Positions 50,138-62,975 of a DNA stretch of 64,000 nucleotides are shown piece after piece (position 1 is the first letter of the stretch; each line of letters begins with the position of its first letter). The notes under the pieces were generated by a model that was not told where the DNA came from, ran no database searches, and worked only from the letters and a program-made list of their open reading frames with translations. This DNA comes from Leucaena leucocephala (Eukaryota > Streptophyta > Magnoliopsida > Fabales > Fabaceae): the NCBI GenBank assembly GCA_037074615.1, contig CM073554.1, forward strand, positions 20,534,501 to 20,598,500, written 5' to 3'. The position numbers and the translations under genes were made by a program.

Positions 50138-53010
50138 ACAATTTAAGAATTAAAATGGTGTTTTGGAACAAGTTGAATGATGTCAAAGTATCTTTGAAAT
50201 TGTGCTGAAACAAGATTGACAGAAACGGAGGATCTCACCCCAGCCTTGCAGCGTAAGAATAGCCAGTAATGAGGGCAATTATCCAATAAGTATATAGGGT
50301 CCTTTGGTTTTGCCACTGGGAATAAGCATAAATAGTTTAAAACCAGAACCAATTACTATAGAAAAAGAAAGTAAGATTCTTTGTTCTTACAATTTCAAAT
50401 ACCTCACCATCCTTTATTGATGATACCCCTCTGTCTAGTTTCTTCTAGTGCTTCTACAATTATCTGAGTTATTTTTTCTGGTTCTTGAACAGGCTGTAAT
50501 AAGTGCACGAGGAAGACATGACGAAAATAAGATCAACAGAATAAAGATAAAATAAGAAACAATTCATGAAATCATATGGCATTGGCAAAATTACATAATG
50601 GAAATAAAAAGACTTACCAGGCTACCAAATCCAATGTAAATAGGCTTGTCACCCTCCTCAAGCCACTTTACGAGTGACTCCGGAGGTTCATAGTTTGATG
50701 CAAGCTCAAGGAAGCAAAATCCTACAACATCAATTTTTGAACACCAATCTGCAAACAAAGAAATAACGGAGATTAGATCCTCCTACCATGGGTCTGGCAG
50801 CAGAAGATAATACAGGTTGTTGTTTCAAGCACTTGACTTCCTTTTTCTTGAGTTAACGGTTCGAATAGGATGAACCAGTGGAAGAAGTTCACTTATTCAA
50901 GGAGCATAAAGGGATAGAAGAAAACAACAGAATCTAGGAAGAAAAATAAAGATTAGAGCAAAAGTTTCCTTAATATAAAGAAATAATTTCATCAACTGTT
51001 CTTTCCATTTGGCACCAAAGAACAAACAGAAAATAGAGATTTATAAAAAAACCAGAATCGAGGACAACGAACTGCTATGATATTAAACACTATCGATGTT
51101 CAGCATGAATATAAATATAAAATGAAATGACTGAGATCTAAAACAAACCTTTTGGTTTAGGAACAAGGTGAGGGCTCTGTATATATGCTGTGGCACATCA
51201 TTATCATAGCCTTGTGAACCACTTAAATATGTGACCGGCCGCAGCTTTAACTTTTTTTTCCTGAGATCATCGATCATGTCTCGTATTCCCAGCCAAATCA
51301 ATGAGTCAACAATTTGATACGAAAGCTGAAATCATTATACATGACTGATTCCCACTTAAAATACGCGGACAAAGAAAGTGAAGGAATCATATGAACTGAT
51401 AAAAATTTAAGAAACTCACCTGGTTGTTTTACACGGAACAAAAGAAGTGGAAATTCACTAGTAGTCCTGAAGGAATAACAAAACTTCTCTAACGAATGAA
51501 TTAGAGGGACAACATGAAATGAAAATTAAAATGCACAAATTTAACCAATCATATCAAAATGTTACTGACAAAAAAGAATGGTATACGATATGCTGGGGGA
51601 TTGGCGATGATTGCACAGCTTTGAAAGGAATGACAGAATGTACATCAGGTTCTTTACAAACTGGAAGCAGAGAGAAAATTATTTCTTTGATTTGATTTCG
51701 TTGAATATGTATCTCAGAAGGTCCTGAAGGCAGGAGACCCTTATTTTTTACCATATCTGCTCCAGAAAGAATTTAAGAATTAACATGTAAAATCAAAAGG
51801 GTAGAAATGCAACCATAAAAACAGTAGTTATTAAATTCCAAGATCTGACCTGAAAATCAACATGTTACATAAATTTTAGAACCATTTCATCGGAACAAGA
51901 TTATTTCAGGTTGCAGATTTGAAAAAGAAAAAGTTAGATTTTAAAGGGAAGCCCTGACAAAATAGAAAGTGTTTGGGAGAATGAGCATACACTAGGAACA
52001 TACATGAAGGCACGCATTTATATTCATGTAAGTTTTAGCTATGCAAAATAAAATTAAGAATTACAGAGTCTAAGGGGGGATTAATTAGTATAATATAATG
52101 TATATGAGTTGTGTGTGTGTGCAAGATACATACCGCCGGCGAGGATTTTTGGATCCCCGCCTAAAGGATAAAATTCCAACCCAGCTGTCAAGACAAATTC
52201 CTTAAAATTTGAATGAGTCGCTAATCTTACACGATGGCCATAGTCCTGCACGCAAATTCATGCAAAATCCTCAGTTTTGAACTGAATAAATTCTAGAGAA
52301 AAATTCAATACGAAAGAAAGTAGATCTCAACTTACCTATATATTTTATCCTAGGATAACCAATTTGATTAATTTATAAATTACCTAATTTTCCAATAGAA
52401 GTTGGAGCAGTGTAGTAAAGTGCAAAACTCTTCTGTTAATCAACACTTTCATGCAAGAAAGGAAAGAGAAGTAGGAAAGAAATAAAGCTTAAAGCAATCA
52501 GACAAACGAAGGAGTATGAAACTTGAAGAAATATCTGCAGCAGGAATCCCAAGCCAAATGGCAACGACAGAAAGTAAACTATTAAATAAGAGCGACTTCT
52601 GACTGTAGAAAACTATAATGCCATTAAACCATCAACCTCCATATAGAGTAAAAAACCTAGGTGTTGACTTACTATTATAGCAAACGGTAACCAGCTAAAA
52701 TGTGCCAGATCTGTCAGAGAAGAAACAAAGGCACAAAAGCTTTAAATTCTGAATATTTGGAAACTATAAATGAACGCAACAACCTATTAATGAGTTTTCA
52801 AGAGATAACAGCATGCTCCATTATGCAGCATCAAAGATAGGAATAACAGCATGTACCTAAGCAAAGTATATTTGGCAAAATAACCACATGATTGATTTAT
52901 TTACAAAGGACATATTGCAAACGTTTTGAATTCATAATCCAGTTGTCACCAAACCCAGTTGAAGCTCATAAAAAGTATCAATGAATTTCATAATCGTAAA
53001 AGCATGCTTA

Positions 53011-53030
53011 TGCGCGCGCGCGCGCGCACA
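53011..53030. repeat. (CG)n microsatellite
   Basis: An alternating GC run followed by ACACATAT, within a UGT80 pseudogene intron. A CpG run is rare in this AT-rich setting and might adopt Z-DNA. Confidence 0.8.
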
Positions 53031-54856
53031 CATATAACATTCAAAACAGGGCAAGCATAAAATGAGACATCTGTTGTCTCTATATACCTGCAACCGCTTG
53101 CCTATTGCAACAAAAGGTTGTACATCTCCACGTGTCCCAACAATAAGCATTACTATCTGTAATGGAGGTATGTATTCATGTTCTGATGCTTCAAGTTGAT
53201 CATCATCAACAACAGTATGTCTATGTGATTGACCGTCGAGAGCTTCAGGCTCTGCATCTCCTAGAACTTCAATTATACAGTTCCATCATCTTTTACTGTT
53301 GCTATTCTGTTCAACAATTTAAGCTGCGTAATTGTAAAGTTCAGTGATGGAGGTTTCAGGCGTATAGGTTTAAAAATTAAGATGATAATGATCAGAAGAT
53401 AAATGAAAAGAAGAAAAATTAGGAGAAGATAATAGAAAATGGTTGAGTGAAACACAGAAACCATGATCACAATCCTATTTAGTTGAGCTATGGGCATTGC
53501 CTTCACCTTTTACACTTTGCACCTTTTTCCTCTTTTCCTAATAACTAAGGAAGAGAGAACTTGAGAGGCACTCATCACTTGATATTATGACCAACTTTAC
53601 CTGCTTTTTGTAAGAATGTTATGCTTACAGAGTATTTTATATTTCAAGTCAAGTACCAGATCAAATCCTTCAAAGCGCTTTGAACGATATAGTAAAAACA
53701 GCATGCTAAAGGGAAAAAAATTTGACAGACCAATTGGACAAAAGTCTTGATTTAACAAGAATACAATCTCATTATTCATCTTTCTACCCCAAAATTAACA
53801 GCCATAAAGTACAAGCAATAGGCACGATGAAAACAGTATAACAATTATTTCAGCCTTAAATCTTGTTTATCAACTTTTTCTTCCAAATTCCAGATTCCAC
53901 CATATTTTCTTTCCTTATAGAATTAAGATCATTTCAAATTTCTCTGTGTGAAGACAAGCATCCCAGAGATCAAAGAAAACATTGAAAAGATAGAACAAAG
54001 AAAAGCATCTACATTCTTCCAGTTAGAGATAAAAGGAGGTATTTACCAAACAGCTTAAACTTTTGCATCACAGGTCCTTGATATGGAATAAAATTTTTTA
54101 AAGAAAAGTAGCCCAGAGATAATCTTTTGCTGGCCCTGTTCTCATAATTATACTTTTTAGCTGTAGCACTCCTATTCTTTTTGTACATGTCAAGCCCAGA
54201 GTTATTTTATGTGAAGGATTTGTGTTAGATATGAAGGCTCTTCAACTGTCTGCCAAACGTTTTAAGCCATTCCTAGCATAGGGTGAGTAATAAAACTGTA
54301 ACCTTTCCGGCTTTTTAGAAAAGGAATAGAGTTCCATCCAACTAAAGATTAATTCTTCTTTCAAGTGCTAATCTAACCCTACAGCCACCATAATTCTATA
54401 ACAATTTCTGAAGTTACCTGCAATGAAAGTATGCCCTTGCTCCCTTTGCTTGCTATGGTAAGTAAACAAGTATTCCTATGTGAACAATGAGCACTAGACA
54501 TTAAAAGGGAAAAACAAGAAGAGAAGAAGATGAAGAATTTATTGGAAAATAGTGAACGGGGATTAAATTCATGTACAAAAACGCAATCGTGAATCTAAAT
54601 AAAATACCTTCTCCTTAACAGAAATTTTGTTGTACAAAATCTGAGCTGCATCGTTAGGCCGCAAATGTTGCTGCCTCTCAGTTTTTGATCTTTCCAACTT
54701 AACTTGATCGGAACTTGAATCCAACTTGTCTGCATGTGATGTTGCTGCTGGCAAGGTATTCATTTTGGACAAACCCTTGCTAGAATTGCCTGAATAAGGA
54801 GAAAACAAGACCACCATATTGGTATATAGCTCAGAAATGTTCAACAAAGTTAACAT

Positions 54857-55282
54857 ATCAAGTAAAATGTTATGTTTACATTACCAAGACGTTAAGAGAT
54901 CCTTATGATAGAGGAACCTGAAGCATTAAATGAAGATTCCATTAACACCAAGTAACGATTGACAGATTTCAAACAAAGAGGACGCACACTAGAACATGCT
55001 ATCGTAGAAGCCCAATCAAATAAAATCTTATTATAGTTTGTAACCAAAAAACTTCACAGTAAGTCGTTATTGAACTAGTACTACCCATTTCTGATATCCA
55101 CCTTCATCATATATTTGGCACTGGACTTTCAGTTGATAATAATGGGGGGCATTGGTTCTTCACGTATGTAAAATTTGGCCTGCAAGCTGTCGAGCTTCTG
55201 TTTTTGTAAATTAACAAAGCATTTCCCAAATTTGGGGGTACTAGTAGTTATGGAAAAGACATTCGTTGATTTCAACCTCTTA
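54857..55282. other. Upstream of UGT80 pseudogene, no exon seen
   Basis: The expected first UGT80 exon (N-terminal Ser-rich region and start codon) was not found here. It may be deleted or too diverged to recognise. Confidence 0.4.
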
Positions 55283-55721
55283 GTGTGTGTTTGGCATGTG
55301 GGTTAGAGAATAGATTTTCTCTTAAACCATGGTTTTGTCATTTTTTTACCAAACACCCATAAAATCTGAAAAATCACTTTTGATTACAAACCATGGTTTC
55401 ATGCTCACAAAACCATGGTTTTACATAATCCCCATTTTTTAGCTTTTGGACACTGTGGGAGTGATAATAATATATCCGTACATAAAATTTTTTAATTATT
55501 ATATGAAAAAATTGTAAATAAAATTTATTATGTAATTATTATATTTAATTTATGTCTTTTTTTAGTAATTTACCAATATGAAAAAGTGATTCTGCTATTA
55601 ATTACCCAAACATCTTCATTTTTAAAATCTATTCTTCCCAGAATCTATTCTTCCCAAAATCTATTCTCCAGAATCTATTCTCTCCAAAATCTATTCTCCA
55701 AAAGCTAATCCAAATACACCC
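55283..55721. mobile_element. PIF/Harbinger-like MITE with TTA duplication
   Basis: The left end GTGTGTGTTTGGCATGTGGG, continuing to AGAGAATAGATTTT, pairs with the reverse-complemented right end GGGTGTATTTGGATTAGC, continuing to GGAGAATAGATTTT. TTA flanks both sides (55280-55282 and 55722-55724), the Harbinger target duplication. ATCTATTCT repeats occur near the right end. Confidence 0.7.
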
Positions 55722-55981
55722 TTAATACGAGATTGTGGAATATTCCTAGCTTTAATTACTTCTCAAGCTGCGACTTGCCTTTGTATCTATAAAAAAATAT
55801 TCTAACTTGTTGATCTTGCGCTGGTCACACTACGTAGGTGTTCTAAGTAAAATTCAATTCCAATGATTTATTTTGTTAGATTTTAATTAGTGGGTTTCAT
55901 ATGCCGCTGGTGGGGCATACTCAAGGGTGATAAAGATGAGGGGATCATGGGATTCACGCAAAAGCCAGTCACAGATCAAGT

Positions 55982-56166
55982 GGGTGTTTGGATCCTCTCA
56001 AGAAAAGTACTTTTTTCATCAGACTATCCAAACACCCGGTTAAAAACCAAAAATAGGGTAACAAGGCAAACTATGGTTTAGAGAGGACAGAATTATGGTT
56101 TAGATTCAAATATATTCTTTTTAGTCACTCAAATCTATTGTTTAAAAATTAATATAAACACACCCC
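55982..56166. mobile_element. Second Harbinger-like MITE fragment
   Basis: GGGTGTTTGGATCC at the left and, reverse-complemented, GGGGTGTGTTTATATTAA at the right are similar to the neighbouring element's ends. The target duplication is unclear, so boundaries are approximate. Confidence 0.4.
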
Positions 56167-56479
56167 AAATTTAAAGTACAAATTTAAGTGTACGAGTTGA
56201 AAGTTGAAATCGACTTATTTTATAGGCTCAATTATAAAATGTTATTATAGATAACTTATTTGTATTATTTCTCTATAAACTAAAATAATTTGAGATTATA
56301 AAGAGAATTTAACTTGACTTCCTATTTAAAAGAAATCTTATATATCACTATATTACAAGATTTATTAGCAACCTCTATATTTAAGTGGCTACAGCTTATC
56401 ATCACTGAAAAGACGAGACTCAATAGGCTGACCAATTGCGACCTTTTCGAAGTCAAAGAGGAAACTTTAATACAGATTG

Positions 56480-56770
56480 ATTGATTGGATAGAAATTTTT
56501 TTTATAAAAGTAAAAATTAAATTAAATTAAAAATAAATTCTAAAAATTTATTTAATATGTTAAAAATAAGTATAGAATTTATATTTTTTTTATAATTTAA
56601 GATAAAATAGTTTAAAATATTTTTTTTTATAATTTAAAATAAAATAATCTAAAATATTTTACTTATACTTTTTTATCTTATTTTTTAATTTTTTTTATAA
56701 AACTGACTTCTATTATATTAAATAAATAAAATATTTAATTCTATTCCTACATGAAATTATCAAATCATTC
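56480..56770. repeat. Dispersed AT-rich repeat, copy 2
   Basis: This shares blocks with 13560-13930 (AAAATAATCTAAAATATTTT, TTTATCTTATTT, TATTCTACxTC-like end). It is non-coding. Confidence 0.45.
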
Positions 56771-58213
56771 TAACTCAATAAAGTATCTTACATGTCATTT
56801 TTAATTAATTATTTTATAAAGTATTTTTTTACCATCTCCTCTCTTTAACTCTCCCTTCTTCACATCATCAATATGTTTCAAACGTGACTATTACACCTAT
56901 AATATACCAGTATATTATTATTAACAGGTGTTAGTCTAAATAAAAGAAATTGACTAATTAAATATAAGATCTTAAATTTTAATTTATAAAAAATATTTTT
57001 AACAGTTACCCTAATCAAACTAAATACGTGCGTGTTAGTGTTATTACAATTTAATAGAAAAAAAGATGACCCATACAGAAAAGATCATATTATTGGCCAT
57101 TCTCAACATTAGGGGTATTCACCAAACTCCTAACCCAAGTGTCCTAAACCTATTTAAATAGTTTTAAGATAGATATATCTCATCCTAAAAAAGATCGAGA
57201 TAGAACATACTTGGGACGAGTATCAAAATAACTCTCCAGACGTCCGTTCCTTTTCAATTATTTTTTAATCTATTTTTTTAATTGATAACAAGAGATATTC
57301 CTCACACATTTCTCCTGAGTTCTTTGCTCCAAATATAGAAAGTCATTTGCCATCCTGCCAAATTCACCTCAACGCCCTTCCTTTTTCACACCTCTCCATC
57401 GATCTCATCGTCTTCCTCAGTCATAAATCAATTAATCATCTTTTTCACACCTTGTCGTTGTTTCTGTTGGTCTATATTTTTTGTAGATCTGAAGCTTACA
57501 ATTTTATAACAAAAATATACAGAAGAAGATGAGTTTCAAACTGTAAAACCCTTTCGATCTAGAGATGAATCCATGGGTTAAGGTTGAAGATGTGAGGGAG
57601 AGTGGTTTTGGTGACAATAACAAAGTTGAAGGGAAACAGAATATTGATTGAAGACAAACAAATTGTAGGTTCAGGTCATCGCCATCAAGGACGAACTTTA
57701 AAAACGTCATTTGCAAGTCATAGTGAGAGAAGAGAACTAAATCGATGACAGGGTTAAAGGAAGTCGCCATTGGAGGTTGTCAGATATCGTCATCATGGGT
57801 TGCTAGAGGTTTATATTGCCAATTACTGGAGGTCACTGTTATGGGACTAGGATAAATGATACAAAATGTGTCCTAATCTATCCTCAGGATGAGACACAGG
57901 ACACTGGTGTCTTAGTCCCGTACAATTAATACCCCTACTCAACATATATAAATGCTCATATTAAGAGAAGGTGATGTAATAATTGCAAAAGTAAGAGGAA
58001 CAAGAGAAGTTTGAGATAACACAACTATATTTAAATTACATTAATTGCCTAGAACTATAATCATTTAATTGAGGAAATTAACAATTTCCCCATGAGAGTA
58101 GGATTTTGTATATCTAAGACCACATTTTTTTTCTATTTATTCAAGACCCTTTTTCCCCAACTGTCACTGATCTCTATTTGACTATGCAGTTATTTTTTTG
58201 ACTGCAAAGGACT
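56771..58213. other. Intergenic, no convincing gene
   Basis: A GC-richer patch at about 57.3-57.9 kb carries short open frames on both strands without recognisable motifs or supported splice sites. It could be an old repeat or gene remnant; I cannot identify it. Confidence 0.4.
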
Positions 58214-58242
58214 TCAACTTCTAATTGTAGGATTTCTAATCC

Positions 58243-60503
58243 TCAAAGGCACCATGTCTTCAAGGAACCCTTGCGATCCCACACTAATCTCATGGGCCTG
58301 GGCCTGATCAGATTCCTGTGCTTGTGGGCCCTGATGGGCCTGGTCCTGGGAAGGGATTCATAGGCCTGAGTCATCAACAAATATGGATAAGCAAAGTGAA
58401 GGTGAAGCCCATCATGAGTGATAATAAGAGTCTCTGGGTCCTCATGGCATCTTTCCACTTGCTTCTTGGCAGGACACCTTGGATTAGTGCACCTATAGTA
58501 GCTCCTGTAAGCGAACAAGAAGAAGAAAGGAAAATCAGTAAAAAGTTATTGTCTAAAAATTTTTATTAACTAAAAAAATCTAATATATTTTTATACACAG
58601 AAAGTAGACGTAATTTAAAAAAATTTTAAGTATAGAAAATATTGATACTTGAATTTAAGTCCTTATGATTAATAAAACTTTCCAACAGATAATTTTAATC
58701 AATTTTCCACAAAAAAAGGTAGATTATTATATGTAATTAACTTTGAGAGATTAATTAATTTGCTTTCATAGTAAACTTGTCATAATTAGATACAAATAAT
58801 GAGGATTAATGCATGCTAATTGAGCAAAGGGACAAGATGGATTTGATTAATAGCTTTTGTTGGGGCGGTCTTACTAATCTTAAACCTTCTCTACATAATT
58901 AATATGCGGATTAAAGAAATAGGAATCTTGAAAAAGTTGAGCAGCTTAAGATGGATAGGATTTTAATGAAAATGATAAATAGTTTAGGTGACTTAGACCT
59001 AAATAATTAATTTGTGATGTATAATATTATCCAATTTTATATTTTAATGAAAGTATTTAAATGTACAATTAGCGTCATAAACTAATTTTGGATATACAAT
59101 TAACACCCTAGAGTATTTAACATAAATTTTTGTTAGATCCATATCATGTAAAAAAATTTATTTTAACATATTATTATTTAAAAAATCACATATATAATAT
59201 TTAGTACAGATAGAGAAATATCATAATTTATTTTGTGTAATTTATTAAAATAATATTATATATATTTTTAAATAATAATGTGTCAAAATAAAATATTTAT
59301 ATGACATGTAATAAACAAAAATTTATACTTTTATTAGTAAAAAGATAAAATTATAATAATTTAAATAATTTAAAGTGTTAATTACATATCTAAAATTAAT
59401 TTGAGATGCTGATTATACTATTAAATATTTTAGAGTATTAATTACAAATCTAAAATTAATTTATGTTACTGATTACACCTTTAGCCTTTAATGAATATAC
59501 CTCTCCTCTTACCCTTTTGGTTCCATGTTCATCACAAATCATTCAATTATCTGATATGCTATTGTGGTCTAAACAATGATGAATTAAAGAGTCCCACCAA
59601 TCAGATTCAAAATTCATGCTGATTAATTAATAATTACTAATTTAGTTTTACTGAGCATACATTTCGGTATTTATATATATAATGGACTTGTATTTGTTAT
59701 TAAGTCCCTGTGAAATTATTATAATTTTTAATTGCAATTTTCTTTCAGAGTGTTTTAGCTGCTGAGGTGGTAACAATTTGAAGGTAAAAATTATTACCCA
59801 CTTTTAAAGTTTTAATTAAATCCGAGTGCTGATATATATATTCTTAATAAATATATATTCTACTAATTTTTCTTGTTATTTTTGAAAATGAGGAGGTGAT
59901 AGATGAAGAAAATTAAAAAGGATAATTACCTAGGAATTGGACTATTCTTAATAGATTTCTGACCGTACTTCCTCCACTTATATCCATCATCACCCATGCC
60001 ATTCCCAAAGCACTTCATTTTCAGTGTATAATTATTCGCTATATTGCTCAGTCCTCTCTCCAGTACCGAAACCCTGATAAACAATAAATAAAAGATTGCA
60101 GTAAGCAACGTTATTGCAGAATGAGAAAGTGTAGATACAGTGTGTATATATAGTTATAGCAATATATAGAAGAGTAGTAATTAAGAGTTTGGTGAGACCT
60201 GGAAATGGAGACGTCTTGGTGGGAATGTTGTTTGTGGTTGGTGAACGACAAGGCGTTGTCAATGTCAGAAATGGTAGGTCCTGAATAAATGTTGGAGACG
60301 AAGGAGTTAATGGTGGAACCTGATGATGTTTTTATTTTGATGGGTTCTTCAATGCAGGAGAAGAAAGGAGACGGTTCATAATGATTGTTATAATCTAAAA
60401 GCTCTCTGAAGAGGTCATCTTCTTCTGACCCATCTGAAGAATAAGCTGCCATTCCTGCTTCCTCCGTCATTACTGACTCTGAAATGGTTGAGAAGTCAAC
60501 CAT
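58243..60503 (-). CDS. WRKY49: WRKY49-like group IIc WRKY transcription factor, tail frameshifted
   Basis: Three exons: 60503-60199, 60073-59930 and 58504-58243, giving 236 residues. The start is MVDFSTISESVMTEE. Exon 2 carries DDGYKWRKYGQKSIKNSP with the canonical WRKYGQK heptad. Exon 3 carries SYYRCTNPRC (C-X4-C) and the HLH pair (H-X-H) of the C2H2 zinc finger. The intron splits the domain at the conserved PR position, as in group IIc. The KSIKNSP and AKKQVERC context resembles Arabidopsis WRKY49. It should bind W-box DNA (TTGACC/T) in the nucleus. After ESLP (about 58335-58350) the +1 frame reads QAHQGPQAQESDQAQAHEI and LEDMVPLRIRNP to a stop at 58214-58216. That looks like the ancestral tail, so a one-base indel has probably replaced it with an Arg-rich end. 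The DNA-binding domain is unaffected. Confidence 0.85.
59055..59505. repeat. Palindromic MITE-like element with partial arm duplication, in WRKY intron
   Basis: The left arm (about 59065-59190: TTTTGGATATACAATTAACA, AAATTTTTGTTAGATCC) pairs with the inverted right arm (about 59250-59420: TTTTAGATATGTAATTAACA, AAATTTTTGTTTATTACATG). The terminal part of the right arm is repeated once more at about 59425-59500 (TACAAATCTAAAATTAATTT). The whole element lies in the long second intron of the WRKY gene. Confidence 0.6.
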
Positions 60504-60654
60504 TTATTACACCTCTCAGAAAGTTAAAGCTGTGAGGGAGTGAGGAAGGTGAAGAGGAAGAAGATGATGATAGGGTAGTGAGAGAAGGAATGAAATACTG
60601 GAGCAGATGAAGGAGGGAGATTTGTGACGTAGATAAAGGGTGTGTGTGCCAGCC

Positions 60655-60740
60655 TTGACTTTTTAAAGAGAGAACAGATAGACACATAGATAGCTAGATT
60701 GGCGGTGACTTTTGTCTTTTGTTTTTATTATAGTTTGACT
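60655..60740. promoter_or_regulatory. W-box-type motifs upstream of the WRKY gene
   Basis: TTGACT occurs at 60655-60660 and again at 60735-60740, about 150 and 235 bp upstream of the start codon. WRKY proteins bind TTGAC cores, so auto- or cross-regulation is possible. The motif is short, and chance occurrence is not excluded. Confidence 0.35.
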
Positions 60741-62415
60741 TTCCTAAGTTTAAACATTGCTGACATCTTCAAATATATATATAATATTTTTTAATATTTT
60801 TAATATAAAAATTAATTAATTAATTTAAATTAATTAATTAATTATAATTAAATATAAATTTTTAAAATAAATTTATATTATAAAATATTTAATCTACTTA
60901 AATTAGTCAATTATTTTTTATATTAATTATAATTAATAGATTTATTTAATTTATTTAATATATTTAAATTAATCAATTAATTTTTATATTAAAAATAAAA
61001 AATAGCAGAAAAAGCTATACAAAATGTAGTCTAATGCACATGTTTTCACAGAATAACAAATGAGGATAAATAGATCTATACAATGGTATATTTGTAAGTA
61101 TAGGAGGGGATTTTCAAAATTTGATCTCATTACCTTCCAACACGTAACTGCTACAACAAATGCTTAACTTCAATAGTAAAACGTCATAACTCTGAAGAAG
61201 ATTGCTTGAAATAGGTGCAGGGTAAATAAAATTGAAAGTCAAAGGGTGAGAATTTCATACTATATGAGATGTAGTTGGGTAAAATGGCGACCCATGATGA
61301 TGGATATAAGAGAGGGTTTTGACATTTCATTTTCCCAGGTACAGAAAATGTCTTAACATTAGTTTTGGTGCTGTCTCTGTTTTCTTAACTTTAATGTAAA
61401 ATTTGTCCTTTCTTATGTGATGGGACGGGTGCAAGAGGGTGGACCAGACCACACTCTCTTGACCTCTCACTGCCCTATTTCAACCAATGCATTAGCCAAC
61501 CTTCAAAAGTTACCCATCCCTTTTTTTTTTAATCAATATCATAATGTTTTTAAGGTGTTCTTTGTTGGAATACTCTTGTGTGATTTGTTTAATTAATTAA
61601 TCCTAATTTTTCCCATTTTCCTCAGCAATATTATTTGGGTTGGTTGATGAGTTTGCATCATTGGTTGATGTGGATCAAATGGTAGGTTACCTACTAAAGC
61701 ATGATTCTCTCTTATCTCAAAACTATCACCAATCAACTGTTATTTTGACACAAGAAAAAATAACTATTCACTTATTTATAAATTTTTTTTAGTGATTATA
61801 TCTTTTTCTTATAATTTAATAATATTTTTTCTTTTCTCTTAATGTTTCATTTTCTGTAAAGTATGAAATTAAATAAAATAAAAAATGTTTATACGAGTGG
61901 AAAAGCATCTTTTTATATTTTTAGTTATAAAATAATTATGGTTAGGTAATCAAAACCAAAATGGGTTAAAGTAAAAGTTCAGGGGAGTGAAAGTTGTAGA
62001 ACTAAGCTAAGCTATAAGAGTATTATCTTTCGTTCTAATTAAGAATTGTAAGAAAATAATTAAGAGCCGATAATTCTAGAACACTGTATTGGTTATTGTC
62101 AGAACCACATTTAGACCAGTAAAACATCTACCTCCATTAATATTAATTAGTGCAATAAATTCCTAGATTAAAAAATGTACTACTTCTACTTCCCACTCAA
62201 AGTGGATTTGATCGGCTCAAGTTTCTGGAATATTTGTGTAACTTGGGAAGGGGAAAATTTAGTTCATTTGATACAAACAATTTATTAGCTAGTAACTGAA
62301 GTTATATTGAAAAATTGTGGAGATTAGTTGAGAGTGACTCTTTTTATCTTCAAAGTTTGAACCAATTGATATTACATACATGAAAGAAATCCAAATCTTT
62401 TCATTTAAGTATATA
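60741..62415. other. Intergenic, no gene seen
   Basis: AT-rich DNA with TTAATTAATT-type simple sequence near 60.8-61.0 kb. No coding motif was found. Confidence 0.5.
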
Positions 62416-62659
62416 CTCCTCTATTCCAAAATACAGCGCTCATTTTAAAAAATTTCTTAGTCCATAATATAAGCCATTTATAAAATAATTAATGCTTATT
62501 TTTAAATTCCCCCCCCCCTATTGCAAGATGCTAAAAAAATAATTTAATTCATGTTTAGTGTTGGAAATCCATAATCTTCAATAGCGTAAAGTTTAAAAAA
62601 AATTACCAATTTAAAATAAATTTTAGTGAGTCAACTACTATTTCTTTGTTTGGATGAAG
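62416..62659. mobile_element. Stowaway-like MITE
   Basis: The left end CTCCTCTATTCCAAAATACA next to TA resembles the Stowaway consensus. The reverse-complemented right end is CTTCATCCAAACAAAGAAAT, also next to TA. A run of nine or ten C lies inside at about 62510. Confidence 0.5.
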
Positions 62660-62672
62660 TAATTAAAAGTTA

Positions 62673-62975
62673 CTCCCTTCTCCCTATTTATAAGATCATC
62701 ATGTTCTTTAAAGTGTTATGTTCCCTTTTGTATAAGATATTTTTTTGGGCTTGTTTAATTAATAAATGCTCTTTTGCCTATTTTACTTTTAATTAATTTA
62801 ATACATATGTTCTCTTTTATCATTCTACCTATTATTACTCTCTCATCAAATCACTATAAATGATATCATATTTGAATAAATGATTATATTTCTAACATAT
62901 TAAATACTTTTAACTAATTTTTTAGATAAGGTTAAAATGATCTTATAGAGTACTTATATTTTTGAATTGATGGAG
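62673..62975. mobile_element. Stowaway-like MITE
   Basis: The left end CTCCCTTCTCCCTATTTATA, continuing to AGATCATCAT, pairs with the reverse-complemented right end CTCCATCAATTCAAAAATAT, continuing to TATAAGATCAT. A (TG)n run directly follows at about 62976-62990. Confidence 0.5.

Larger units (their letters stand above)
49156..54789 (-). pseudogene. UGT80-type sterol 3-beta-glucosyltransferase pseudogene
   Basis: Minus-strand pieces in order: 54789-54608 (SKTERQQHLRPNDAAQILYN), 53323-53088 (LKLLNRIATVKDDGTV; VMLIVGTRGDVQPFVAIGKR), 52245-52134 (YGHRVRLATHSNFKEFVL), 51756 to about 51575 (NKGLLPSGPSEIHIQRNQ), about 51466-51420, 51325-51149 (SLIWLGIRDMIDDLRKKK), 50748-50618 (KPIYIGFGSL), 50493-50408, 50315-50239, 49677-49528 and 49265-49156. 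UGT80 enzymes glucosylate membrane sterols using UDP-glucose. Lesions: a stop plus one-base loss after KDDGTV; a one-base loss after SVIPFKA; a shift after YDNDVP; an extra base or two in the ELAKAMENEDG region; loss of the segment between the NPPAY region and TSEFP; and loss of the HHGGAGTT sugar-donor motif after CKA. Family certain; not functional. Confidence 0.88.
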
